Shown here one piece after another: positions 18,263 through 29,016 of a stretch of DNA of 64,000 nt. The notes under the pieces are model-generated. The model was not told the origin of the DNA, made no database searches, and saw only the letters and a program-made list of their open reading frames with translations. Source of the DNA: Chelatococcus composti (GTDB taxonomy: Bacteria > Pseudomonadota > Alphaproteobacteria > Rhizobiales > Beijerinckiaceae). How positions within the stretch are numbered: the first letter of the stretch is position 1; the number at the start of each line of letters is the position of its first letter. The translations under genes and the position numbers were made by a program. Where the stretch lies: assembly GCF_014201415.1 (NCBI RefSeq), contig NZ_JACHEH010000003.1:124001-188000 (forward strand). The letters run 5' to 3'.

Positions 18263-19746
18263 GGCGGCACGGCGTTCCCGACCTGCACATACTGCTGCGT
18301 CCGGTTGCCGAGGAACAGGTAGTCATCCGGGAAGGTCTGCAGGCGCGCCGCCTCGCGCACGGTCAGGCTGCGGCACTGCATGGGATCGGGGTGGATGAAG
18401 TAGTGGCCGTCCTTCGAGATGTGGCTCGTGACCGTGGTCGATGGCTCGCCGGCGAGCTGGACCCGGAAGCGGTCGTTGAAGACGCCGCTGTGCCAGTTGC
18501 GGTGGTCGGGACTGAGCAACATCGGAAAATCGGAAGCCTTCGGGCTGTAACCGCGCACCGCACCGAAGACGGCAGCGAACAGATAGCGCCCGAGGTCCGA
18601 GGGCATGTGCCCGCGTGTCTCGTGCTGGGCTATGCCACGCAACGCAGGGCGCTCCAGCCAGGCGAGGAGTTCGTCGTTCGATGTGCCGTAGCCCTCTGGG
18701 AGACGTGCCGACTGGCGGGGTGCCGGCAGCCCGTTCTGCAGGCCCCTTGCAACGGCGGAGAAGACGTCGCGCAGCGGCCCGTCTTCCTTGCCCCGGTGGA
18801 TGCCTGCCAGCAACCGGGCGGCCTCGACGACCTCTCGTTGCCAGCTCGCCGGGTCATCGCGACCGCGGCTCAGGCCGCTGCGCAGTTCCGGCATCATGCC
18901 GATGGCGTCATCGACAGTCCGTGTCACCCCGGAAACCGGTACACTCGTCCCGGTAGCCCTGTCCGCCAGATCTGAACGGATGCCAACGATGATCACCCGG
19001 TGACGCCGCTGCGGCACCCCCCATTCCTCGGCGCGGACGATGAAATCCGAAGGCTGCGCGGCTTCCTGCAGGCTGGCGCTGCCGTCCGCCACCCGGATCG
19101 CCCGCATCTCGTAGTGATGCCGCCGCCCGGTGCCGAGCGAGGCGAGGTCCTCCATCAGCATCTCGAAGACAAGGCGGCTCTCGACCGTCGAGGACAGCAT
19201 GCCCTTGACGTTCTCCATGACGAAGGCGGCGGGGCGCAGGCGGTCGAGCACGCGGATGTACTCGCGGAAGAGGTAATGCCGCTCGTCCTCCTCGGGGACG
19301 TATCCGACCTTCCCCTTTGCCCGCGCGCGCCCGACAAGCGAATAGGCCTGGCAGGGAGGGCCGCCGATCAGGATGGTGTCGTCGAACTCCCGGCGCAGCA
19401 TACCGATGGCATGATCGATGGCGGCGGCAGCCGGTTCCGTCCCGAGTTCGAGGCATTGCGCCTCCGCCGTCGCATGCCGCCAGGCCGCCGCATCCACCGC
19501 GCTCCAGTCGGGCTCGGGGATCAGCCCGGCGTGGAAGTCGATGAAGGCCTGCGGCAACACCCCGTGACGCGCCTGATATGCCCGCAGGAAGGCGCGCAAG
19601 GTCAGCGTGCGATGCGCCGAGGCCTCCTTCTCGACCGAGATGCCGATCCGGAACGGCGCGTGGCCGCCGAAATCGAAGGACGCAAATCCCTCGCCCAGCC
19701 CGCCCGGGCCGGCAAACAGATCGACGATGCCGAAAGTGGCTGGCAA
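18106..19746 (-). CDS. dcm: DNA (cytosine-5) methyltransferase
   Basis: The protein has the C5-methyltransferase motifs in order: motif I DLFAGPGGLGEG, motif IV GGPPCQAYS with the catalytic Cys (about residue 132), motif VI ENVKGM, motif VIII QRRHRVIIVG, a long variable target-recognition region, and motifs IX-X QTFPDDY and VGNAVPPYLARQ. The frame is open far upstream, but Vsr starts divergently at 19814. The TTG at 19746, just before motif I, is the most reasonable start (546 residues); an ATT near 19800 is possible. It should mark host DNA for the defence locus. The C-terminal tail past motif X overlaps the convergent gene by 157 bases. Confidence 0.9.
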   Translation of the reverse strand: MPATFGIVDLFAGPGGLGEGFASFDFGGHAPFRIGISVEKEASAHRTLTLRAFLRAYQARHGVLPQAFIDFHAGLIPEPDWSAVDAAAWRHATAEAQCLELGTEPAAAAIDHAIGMLRREFDDTILIGGPPCQAYSLVGRARAKGKVGYVPEEDERHYLFREYIRVLDRLRPAAFVMENVKGMLSSTVESRLVFEMLMEDLASLGTGRRHHYEMRAIRVADGSASLQEAAQPSDFIVRAEEWGVPQRRHRVIIVGIRSDLADRATGTSVPVSGVTRTVDDAIGMMPELRSGLSRGRDDPASWQREVVEAARLLAGIHRGKEDGPLRDVFSAVARGLQNGLPAPRQSARLPEGYGTSNDELLAWLERPALRGIAQHETRGHMPSDLGRYLFAAVFGAVRGYSPKASDFPMLLSPDHRNWHSGVFNDRFRVQLAGEPSTTVTSHISKDGHYFIHPDPMQCRSLTVREAARLQTFPDDYLFLGNRTQQYVQVGNAVPPYLARQIAQLLLRGLSGPPSCEPPGTEASAMAARRQEISSAKTPAPESLPRR

Positions 19747-19813
19747 ATCAGGGGCCTCTCGAATTCGGGTTTCAGGCTGTATACCAGGTCCGGACGCAGA
19801 GGCCAGGAGGCAA
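19747..19813. promoter_or_regulatory. Divergent control region between methyltransferase and vsr
   Basis: Only 67 bases separate the proposed methyltransferase start from the vsr ATG, and they include a GTATAC palindrome near 19779-19784 and an AGGAGG-like site (19807) for vsr. Overlapping divergent promoters are inferred from layout; no clear -35/-10 pair was found. Confidence 0.35.
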
Positions 19814-20281
19814 ATGGCAGATATCGTCGACAGGCAGACCCGCTCGCGGATGATGTCCGGGATACGGGGCAAGGACACGAAGCCGGAAATGGTGCTGAGG
19901 CGCGCCTTGCACGCGCGCGGCTTCCGGTATCGGCTGCATGGAAAGGGTGTGCCCGGTCGGCCGGATATGATCCTCGCGAAGCACCGGGCCGTCATCTTCG
20001 TGCATGGCTGCTTCTGGCACCGTCACGAAGGCTGCCGCTATGCGACCACGCCCGCGACCCGCCCCGAGTTCTGGGCAGAGAAGTTCGCCGCGAATGTCAG
20101 GCGTGATCGTGCGACATGCGATGCGCTGGTGGCAGATGGGTGGCGCGTGGCAACGATATGGGAATGCGCGTTGCGAAAGCCGAACCAGGTCACGGCGACC
20201 TGCGCTGCGCTGGTCTCATGGCTGGCAACTGGCGCGCCCAGTATCGAGATCGGCGAAGGCGACATTCGCGACACGGAATGA
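19814..20281 (+). CDS. vsr: Very short patch repair endonuclease (Vsr-type)
   Basis: The 155-residue protein has typical Vsr motifs: RSRMMSGIRGKDTKPE at the N-terminus, the active-site run PGRPDMILAKHRAVIFVHG with its Asp, and the zinc-binding HGCFWHRHEGC, completed by Cys residues further on. Vsr nicks 5' of the T in T:G mismatches left by deamination of 5-methylcytosine, so it protects the genome from the neighbouring methyltransferase. ATG at 19814 follows CCAGGAGGC. The gene is divergent from the methyltransferase and is the last recognisable gene of the defence locus. Some Vsr relatives are restriction effectors, so a nuclease role in defence is also possible. Confidence 0.9.
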   Translation: MADIVDRQTRSRMMSGIRGKDTKPEMVLRRALHARGFRYRLHGKGVPGRPDMILAKHRAVIFVHGCFWHRHEGCRYATTPATRPEFWAEKFAANVRRDRATCDALVADGWRVATIWECALRKPNQVTATCAALVSWLATGAPSIEIGEGDIRDTE

Positions 20282-20460
20282 CTGGAGGAGTGCTGAAAGC
20301 AACCCTGCCTGATCCTCCGATCGCATCGCTTCATCGGCGAAGGTTCGATCTCCGTTCCATCTCGACGGGCAGCCCCCGTCGTCGAAGTCAACAGCCTTGC
20401 ATCGACCGAAACGATGATATTTCAACATCTTGCATGAACTGAACCTTTGCACGTCCAGTC

Positions 20461-20616
20461 AACAGGTCCGGAGAATATCGCCCCGTAGAGACCGCTTCCG
20501 GGCCTCCTGAACCGGGGGCCAGTGCTCAGCCCATCGCGCATAACCCTCGAAAACAACGAGAAAATCCGGCCGGAGCCAGATGGGGAGAACGCTTTCGCGG
20601 GGGCAAGTGGCGGAGG
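20461..20616. repeat. Left copy of ~155-bp direct repeat (att-like remnant of tRNA-Ser flank)
   Basis: This noncoding stretch shares AACAGGTCCGGAGAATA (17 identical bases) and, further on, CGCATAACCCTCGAAAACAA and TTTCGCGGGGGCA with 32481-32635, the flank of tRNA-Ser. The offset is constant at 12,019-12,020 bases. It ends GTGGCGGAG, matching the CCA end and first acceptor bases of the tRNA, after which the similarity is lost. It lies in the only gene-free stretch over 300 bases (20282-20715); the remainder holds nothing I can name. Confidence 0.75.
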
Positions 20617-20715
20617 GGATGGGTCTGACGTCGAACCTTCTCCACCCGTAAGCATTTGATCTTTAAGGAACAAATTTCAGGGCCGACGACGCCAACTTCT
20701 TCGACAGCTCTGGCT

Positions 20716-21995
20716 CTAGATCACGAACACCGGGGCGAACCCACCCCCTGGCGTCCTGAAGTTCGTGGTCTGGCCTTGATAGAGGCGCGCTGCGACCAAA
20801 AGCACCTGCCCGTCGTAGGTATACAGTCGCACGTCCATTTTGCGCGCCTGGGGTATTTCGTCGATCTTGATCATGCGCTCGCTGGGGCGGACCAGCGTCT
20901 GGGCAACGTATCCGCCTCCCGCGATCTCCGCCCAGACTCTCGTCAGCTTGTCGCCACGATATACCGCCTTGCCACCATGTCCTCCTGTCGGCTTGAAGAA
21001 CAGGTCCTTGCGGGATTTCCAAAGTGCATCAGCGTTGTCGGGATTGACCAAAACGGTGCGTGGAACGGCAGCAAGCCCGGCCCGAATCCCCGGGTCGACC
21101 CCCCATGCCTCAAGTGTCGCGGAATTCGAAAGAAGCGAAAGGTTGCGCTTGCGCTTGTCGGCAAGGAGCGCGTGGTTGTGCGGATTCGGCGTTACGACAA
21201 CCGCGCCATCACGGTAGGATTCCTGCAATGCCTTGTGCTCGGGCTGATCAAAGGCGAAATCGGTGACCCGGTTGTAAACGAGATCGATCGTCTTTCCGTC
21301 GACGCTGAGCTGACCATCGTCGTAGCTAAGGTGATCGGCGTCGGCGATGACCGCGTCTACCCCTCGTGCCGCCAAAACTTGCCGCGCGAGCACGAACTCG
21401 GGATAAAGGTACTGTTCCGGCGGATTGTCATCGATGATGGCGATGCGTTGCGGCGTGCCCGTTCCCCGCTGCCGAATCCATTCGTTCTGGAACATGCGAA
21501 ACGCCGCGTCCTCGAACGATGGCAGCGCCGGGGGATATCCATTTCGGCGCAGCACGCGCGCTGCGCTCGTGCAAGAAAGGCATTGAGAAACGCGCCGCCG
21601 ACGTTGGTGTTGATTTCGATCAACCGGGGGCCGTCTTCGCCGAGATGAAAGTCGTAGCCCATCAATGCCCCGAGCGGGCCGTGATCCCCCCACGCGATTT
21701 CCGGCGCCCAGGAGAGGACCGCGGTCTTGTATGCCTCGAGTTGGGCGGTGGTCTCCACAGCCACTGCGATCGCGCGCATCTCATTGACGGTGGTGGCCGA
21801 AAGGAACACCGGCACGTGCGAGAACAGGTGGGTCTTGGGGCCGATGAACGTCTCGAAGAACGCCGGCTCACCTGCCTCCTGCTCCAGCGCCTCGCGCAGC
21901 GATGGAAGGTCCAGTGTAACGCAGAAGCAGTTCTTGTTGAGCCGCTCCGTGCGGTCTTGAACCCGCTTCGATGAACTGGAGCCGGGATTGTTCAT
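20716..21995 (-). pseudogene. ATP-grasp protein gene split by one-base frameshift
   Basis: Two minus-strand frames together make a continuous ATP-grasp protein of about 425 residues. The first frame, from ATG 21995, runs through LIEINTNVGGAFLNAFLARA. The second takes over at GYPPALPSFEDAAFRMFQ and holds KPTGGHGGKAVYRGD, KMDVRLYTYDGQVLLVAARL and the FRTPGGGFAPVF end. The switch falls in a run of five C on the coding strand (21530-21534) where six would restore the frame. It resembles glutathione- or glutathionylspermidine-synthetase-like ligases, with unknown substrate. It is coupled by ATGA to the small gene upstream and sits in the copper island. A sequencing error cannot be excluded. Confidence 0.7.
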
Positions 21996-22207
21996 TGAGG
22001 GGAAACCCGACGCTGCGCCATGATCGGGCGCGCTTCAAAGGCCAAGTAATCCATGAATAATCCCACGAACATCGCTCCCAAAGGTGTCGCCATCGGGTTG
22101 ATCCAAATATGCCGCTTCTGTCCGGCAGCCACAACTGTCACCGGGTGGGCCTCGGAAAACTGAGCAGCCGGTCGCACGGGCAGCTCCGGCCTGCAGCGAA
22201 GCTCCAT
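21992..22207 (-). CDS. Small putative membrane protein (71 aa) in copper island
   Basis: A 71-residue frame from ATG 22207 has one hydrophobic segment (NPMATPLGAMFVGLFMDYLAF). Its stop overlaps the ATP-grasp start (ATGA, 21992-21995), and its start lies 20 bases after the cytochrome c stop, which favours a real gene in a three-gene minus-strand operon. The frame stays open upstream of the ATG, so it may instead be the remnant of a longer gene. I do not recognise the family. Confidence 0.4.
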   Translation of the reverse strand: MELRCRPELPVRPAAQFSEAHPVTVVAAGQKRHIWINPMATPLGAMFVGLFMDYLAFEARPIMAQRRVSPQ

Positions 22208-22227
22208 GCCGAAGGTGCCATCAGCGC

Positions 22228-22695
22228 TCAGCGTGCTTGCGACACATTCTCCTGGTAGGTCCGCTCGCGCTCCGGCCAGGTGCTCTTGATATAGGCGAGC
22301 GCAGCCTGGATCTCTGCGTCGCTGAGGACGGCAAAGCCCGGCATGTCGCTCTTATAGCCGCCCCCGACGATGGCGGCCGTGCCCTCCTTGACGATCCGGA
22401 ACAGGATGTCATCGGGATGGTGCCACGTGTGGCCGTCGGCATCGTGTGGTGGCGCAGGGAGACGCCCGGACGGAAGGGGCGTCTTCCAGTCCGGCTGCCC
22501 CTCGAGCTGCGCACCGTGGCAGGACGCACATTGGTCCGCATAGATCTGCCGGCCCTGTTCGATGACTTCTGCAGATGACGCGGCGTTGGATGCGGTCTGG
22601 GCATAGTGCCTACCAGCGAAGACCGCCATGACCAGGCCTCCGACGAGCAACCCGGGCCACAAGATATTACGGAGTTCTTTTCGCATGAGTTGCAT
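22228..22695 (-). CDS. c-type cytochrome, secreted, in copper island
   Basis: ATG at 22695 (or 22686) gives about 155 residues. An N-terminal hydrophobic anchor (ILWPGLLVGGLVMAVFAG) is followed by a single class I cytochrome c domain with the haem site CASCHGA. A downstream Met in YKSDMPGFAVLSDAE is the probable axial ligand. It should be exported and matured in the periplasm and pass electrons near the copper-handling proteins. It is divergent from the copper operon at 22805, sharing a short control region, and is the first gene of the leftward unit with the 71-residue and ATP-grasp genes. Confidence 0.8.
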   Translation of the reverse strand: MQLMRKELRNILWPGLLVGGLVMAVFAGRHYAQTASNAASSAEVIEQGRQIYADQCASCHGAQLEGQPDWKTPLPSGRLPAPPHDADGHTWHHPDDILFRIVKEGTAAIVGGGYKSDMPGFAVLSDAEIQAALAYIKSTWPERERTYQENVSQAR

Positions 22696-22769
22696 GATTG
22701 GTGGCGAGGAATTTCTATTGGCTACATGCCGAGGATGAATTTCTGCCAGAGGCGCGACGCCGGAGGTAA

Positions 22770-22798
22770 TTGACATTCCCGTGACCAGCGCCTATCTT
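22770..22798 (+). promoter_or_regulatory. Strong sigma-70 promoter for the copper operon
   Basis: TTGACA at 22770-22775 and TATCTT at 22793-22798 are separated by exactly 17 bases. The predicted start of transcription falls at or near 22805, the A of an ATG, so the first mRNA may be leaderless. The site lies between the cytochrome c and the secreted-protein gene. Confidence 0.6.
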
Positions 22799-22804
22799 TC
22801 CGGC

Positions 22805-23161
22805 ATGTTCTCGCGCCTCGTCACTATGCTTGCCGTACTCGCGATCGCCGTCATGACGACGGTGACCTCCGCTCATGCGGCGCGCTTGAGCGCAGAGCCG
22901 GATCACTCGGTGCATGTCGGCGAGATGATGCAGGTTGCGGCCGGCAGCGAACATTCCTGTGATGGCGAACAGCACTGCGGATCGATCGACACCGGAAGCT
23001 GTGAGCTGCTTTGCGCCGGTCTTTCGGTCTTCCTGACCTCCCCGAGCGACAGCTCTGGCAGCGATTACGCGCCTGCCAGCCATGACCTGCCCACCGGTGC
23101 AGTGCTTGCCGGTCGGGCACCTGGACTGAACGAACGACCTCCCAAGCACCGTCTCCTCTGA
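22805..23161 (+). CDS. Small secreted Cys/His-containing protein of copper island
   Basis: The protein has a signal peptide (LVTMLAVLAIAVMTTVTSAHA) and a mature part with scattered Cys and His: VHVGEMM, EHSCDGEQHCG, SCELLCAG. ATG 22805 (118 residues) is preferred because the GTG at 22781 lies between the -35 and -10 of the promoter. It is probably a periplasmic copper-binding protein; no exact family is known to me. It is the first gene of the oxidase-CDF run, and a similar small protein sits at the far end of the island (29017). Confidence 0.6.
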   Translation: MFSRLVTMLAVLAIAVMTTVTSAHAARLSAEPDHSVHVGEMMQVAAGSEHSCDGEQHCGSIDTGSCELLCAGLSVFLTSPSDSSGSDYAPASHDLPTGAVLAGRAPGLNERPPKHRLL

Positions 23162-23236
23162 TCGCGCGTCCGGGCCGAGGCCCGCGGCGTCCTGTCGGTT
23201 TTGATGAACGGGACGAGCTGTCCCGAGGAGACGACC

Positions 23237-24745
23237 ATGAATACCCTTTCACGACGCGGCTTTCTTGCCGCTGGCGCAGCCATGCTGGCCTCTGCGCATC
23301 TGCCCCGAATCGCGTCAGCGCAGGGCATCGCCCCGCTGCCCTTGCACGCCGCCAGCCGGGTGCTGGACATCGACGGTCGCGCCGCCACCGTTTGGGGCCT
23401 TGCCGGCCCGGCCGGACAGGGCTTGACGCTCGACCCCGGCGCGCGGTTCCGGGTGGATCTGCGCAACGATCTCGATGTTGAAACGCTGATCCACTGGCAC
23501 GGCCAGATCCCGCCCAACGCACAGGATGGCGTGCCCGACATACCCTTGCCTATGCTCGCACCCGGCGAGACGCGCGCTTATGACTTTGCGCCGCTGCCCG
23601 GCACCTACTGGATGCATGCGCATGTGCCGCTGCACGAGATGCGGCTTCTGGCAGCACCGCTGATCGTGCGCAGCGCCGAGGATGTCGCCGCCGACCGGCA
23701 GGAGGTGGTGCTGTTCCTGCATGATTTCTCGTTCAAGGCACCCGAGGAGGTGATGGCCGAGATCCTTGGCGGCCACGGGACCGCCGGCGGTCATGGAGGC
23801 GGCCACGGCGCGGTCATGGGCGGCATGGCGGCCATGGACCACGGCGCGATGGGGAACATGCCGATGGGTGGCATGGATCACGGCGCCATGGGTGGCATGA
23901 CGGGAATGGGCGCCATGGACGGCATGGCGATGGACCTCAACGATTACGACTGGGACGCCTATCTCGCCAACGACCGCACGCTTTCGGATCCCGAGGTGGT
24001 GCAGGTCGAGCGCGGCGGGCGCATCCGCCTGCGGGTGATCAACGCCGCCGCGGCAACGGTGTTCTGGATCGAGACTGGCGAAGCGCAGGCCCGGCTCGTC
24101 GCGGTCGATGGCCATGCCGTTCAGCCCGTCCCCGGCACGCGGTTCGGCTTGGCCATGGGCCAGCGACTCGATCTCGAGATCGACCTGCCGCAGGAGGGCG
24201 GCGCTTGGCCGATCCTCGCGCTGCGAGAGGGCGCGCGCGAGCGCACCGGCCTGATTCTTGCCACGCAGGGCGCCGAAATCCGGCGCATTGATGGCGTGGC
24301 GGAAAGCGAAGCACCCGCCTTCGACACCGACCTTGCGCAGGAGTCGCGACTGACCGCCGTCGACACCTTGCCGGATCGGCCGGTGGACCGCAGCCACATT
24401 GTGATGCTGGGCGGTTCGATGCAGCCCTATGTGTGGACGATCAACGGTGCCGTCTGGGGCCAGCATCGCGCGCTTGCCGCACGCAGCGGCGAGCGGGTCG
24501 TGCTGTCCTTCCACAACATGTCGATGATGGGCCACCCGATGCATTTGCACGGGCATGTGTTCCAGGTCGTCGGACTGAACGGACGTGCAGTCCGGGGCGC
24601 GCTGCGCGACACGGTATATGTGCCGCCGATGTCGATGGTCGATATCGCGCTCGACGCCGGCGAGGCCGCGCGCTGGATGCTGCATTGCCACCACATGCCG
24701 CATCTTGAGACCGGCATGATGACCGAATTCGCGGTCAGCGCATAG
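23237..24745 (+). CDS. Tat-exported multicopper oxidase (CopA/PcoA/CueO-like)
   Basis: ATG 23237 follows GAGGAGACGACC and gives 502 residues with a Tat signal (SRRGFLAAGAAML). Copper-binding motifs are HWHG (86-89), MHAH (126-129), HPMHLHGH (about 433) and HCHHMPHLETGMM (about 483), which together form the T1 and T2/T3 sites. A long Met/His/Gly-rich insert lies around residues 185-235, as in enzymes that oxidise Cu(I). It probably detoxifies copper in the periplasm by oxidising Cu(I). Its neighbours, a secreted Cys/His protein, a CDF transporter and CopA, all support a copper resistance role. Confidence 0.92.
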   Translation: MNTLSRRGFLAAGAAMLASAHLPRIASAQGIAPLPLHAASRVLDIDGRAATVWGLAGPAGQGLTLDPGARFRVDLRNDLDVETLIHWHGQIPPNAQDGVPDIPLPMLAPGETRAYDFAPLPGTYWMHAHVPLHEMRLLAAPLIVRSAEDVAADRQEVVLFLHDFSFKAPEEVMAEILGGHGTAGGHGGGHGAVMGGMAAMDHGAMGNMPMGGMDHGAMGGMTGMGAMDGMAMDLNDYDWDAYLANDRTLSDPEVVQVERGGRIRLRVINAAAATVFWIETGEAQARLVAVDGHAVQPVPGTRFGLAMGQRLDLEIDLPQEGGAWPILALREGARERTGLILATQGAEIRRIDGVAESEAPAFDTDLAQESRLTAVDTLPDRPVDRSHIVMLGGSMQPYVWTINGAVWGQHRALAARSGERVVLSFHNMSMMGHPMHLHGHVFQVVGLNGRAVRGALRDTVYVPPMSMVDIALDAGEAARWMLHCHHMPHLETGMMTEFAVSA

Positions 24746-24802
24746 GCCAGGCAGAGGACGTCGGATGCCGGCGTTCTCCCTCAGCAACAAGGAGGCGGAC
24801 TC

Positions 24803-25776
24803 ATGTCGATGTCTCACGGCGGCCATGCCGGTCACATGCCCCCGGGCGGCGATCGCAAGGCGCTTGTCATCTCGGGCTGTGGCTCACCGGCCTTTACTTT
24901 GTAGTCGAGCTGGGAATCGGCATCTGGACGGGCTCCGTCGCTGTCATCTCCGATGCCTTCCACACCTTCTCTGCCGTGGGCGGCGTGCTCATCGCACTGG
25001 TCGCGCTTCGCTTGACTGAACGGAAATCCAGCCCGGCACGTACCTTCGGTTATGTCCGGGCTGAGATCCTCGGCGCCCTTTTCAACGGCCTGTTTCTCGT
25101 CGCGATGGCTCTTTTCGTGCTGTGGATGGGCGCGATGCGTCTCATGGAGCCGATCGAACTGGCCACGACACCGATGCTGTTTGCCGCTGCCGGCGGGATC
25201 GCCACCGAGCTTGTCGCGCTCTGGCTGCTGTACGAACGCCAGAAAGGCAACCTGAACATGCGCGGCGCCTACTGGCACATCCTCCAGACCTTCGTCGGAA
25301 GCTTCCTCATCATCATCTCGGCGCTGGTGATCCGATTTACGGGCTTCCTCGCCATTGATCCCCTGCTTGGCATGGCCTTCGGGCTCGTCCTGCTCTGGGC
25401 TTCCTGGGGCATTCTGCGTGAGGCATTGCACATCCTGCTTCAGGGCACGCCGGAAGACCTGGATCTGGAGGCCGCAATCACGGCCATCCGGCAATTGGAG
25501 GGGGTGACGGATGTGCATCACGTCCATGCCTGGAGCCTGACATCCGGGCGCAATGTCTTCTCGAGCCACATCTGCGTTCGCAACTGGAAAGACGGCGAGC
25601 GGGTGCTGCGGCAGGCGAACCATCTCCTGCGCGAGCGATTCAACATCTACTTCTCGACGTTGCAGGTGGAGGAATACTGCCTCGATGGCGAGGAGACTGC
25701 AGCCGACATTGACATCATGCGGTCACATGCCGCGCCAGAACAGACCAACGTTCGAAATTTCCATGGGAATCACTAA
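24803..25776 (+). pseudogene. Cation diffusion facilitator transporter gene with frameshift; unusual metal site
   Basis: ATG 24803 with a GGAGG site begins a His-rich N-terminus (MSMSHGGHAGHMPP), but the frame stops at TAG near 24904. Removing a duplicated TG in GGCTGTGGCTC (24878-24881) joins it to the downstream frame, giving one CDF protein of about 320 residues. That frame has six-helix membrane segments and a cytoplasmic domain with TDVHHVHAWSL. The usual HxxxD metal pairs read HTFSA in helix 2 and HILQT in helix 5, so both Asp are missing. If the frame is rescued, the substrate may not be Zn. It lies between the multicopper oxidase and CopA. Confidence 0.7.
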
Positions 25777-25808
25777 ACGGCGATACTTTTCCAGCTTCCA
25801 GTCACCTC

Positions 25809-25839
25809 TTGACCGTCTAGCGATTGGAAAGCGCAGAAC
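25809..25839 (+). promoter_or_regulatory. Candidate CueR/HmrR-type operator-promoter before copA
   Basis: TTGACC (25809-25814), 19 bases, then CAGAAC (25834-25839) resembles the long-spacer promoters of MerR-family copper regulators. The spacer dyad ACCGTCTAGCGATTGGAAAG fits about 14 of 20 positions of the HmrR/CueR consensus as I recall it. The next gene is the copper ATPase, which fits. No MerR-type regulator is in the window. Confidence 0.45.
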
Positions 25840-25882
25840 GGCGAACGCAAGGCCGAGGGCGAGACGCCGAGGAGGCGTAAAA

Positions 25883-28270
<2,388 letters not shown>

Positions 28271-28348
28271 TGTCGGTGCCAGGCCTTCGATTCGCTGCTC
28301 ACCTCATTGTGCGCCGCACATGGACCGTGACGGGGAGACAATGAATCC

Positions 28349-28852
28349 ATGAAGCGAGGTTTGACGATGAGAAACGATCACCGCATCAGCCGGCGCGCCA
28401 TTCTGGCCGCTGCCGGCGCACTTCCCCTGCTGCTGTCTACAATCGGCCGGGGGCATGCTGAAGCGCTGCCTCTGGTGAGCGTCACAAAGGATCCGTCCTG
28501 CGGCTGCTGCGATAGCTGGGTCGCGCATATCGAGGCCGCAGGCTTCCCGGTGCGGGTGGTGGAAACCACCGACATGGACAGCCTCAAGCAGCGGCTCGGC
28601 GTGCCGGTCGAACTGGCATCGTGCCACACCGCCGAGGTGGGCGGCTATGTGGTCGAGGGCCATGTGCCTGCCGCGGCGATCCGTCGCCTTCTGGCCGAGC
28701 GGCCTGACGCGACAGGGCTAGCCGTTCCTGGAATGCCCGCCGGCTCGCCCGGCATGGATTTTCCAGGCGTCGATCCCGAGCCCTATGAAGCGTTCCTGTT
28801 CGGCCCGACCACCCGGAGCTTCGGGCGATTCCTCGGTCCGCGGGAAATCTGA
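28349..28852 (+). CDS. DUF411 secreted metal-binding protein
   Basis: The 167-residue protein has a Tat-like signal (ISRRAILAAAGALPLLLS) and the DUF411 core: VTKDPSCGCCDSWVAHIEAAGF, with its CxCC site, and then LASCHTAEVGGYVVEGHVPA. Such proteins bind copper or silver in the periplasm and often accompany efflux ATPases. ATG 28349 is used; ATG 28367, with a closer GCGAGG, is an alternative that keeps the Tat motif. It is 78 bases after copA and likely in the same copper operon. Confidence 0.85.
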   Translation: MKRGLTMRNDHRISRRAILAAAGALPLLLSTIGRGHAEALPLVSVTKDPSCGCCDSWVAHIEAAGFPVRVVETTDMDSLKQRLGVPVELASCHTAEVGGYVVEGHVPAAAIRRLLAERPDATGLAVPGMPAGSPGMDFPGVDPEPYEAFLFGPTTRSFGRFLGPREI

Positions 28853-29016
28853 CACGGGGCTGACGACATGACCGCCCGGCTTGCGAATGATCCGAAACAG
28901 CACTTCGCCGAGGCGGCTTGCCTCCGTCAGCGGGGCTGTCTCGCGGCGTCGGGTGGCGCGCGACGTGAACGTGACATCGCACGGACCCGGCGTGCCGCCG
29001 GGAAGGAAGGTGGCGC

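Noticed and set aside
25753-25762. Another CGAAATTTC-like string near the end of the CDF gene
   Set aside because: It reads CGAAATTTCC, not the full palindrome, and is 22 kb from the two boxes in an unrelated gene.
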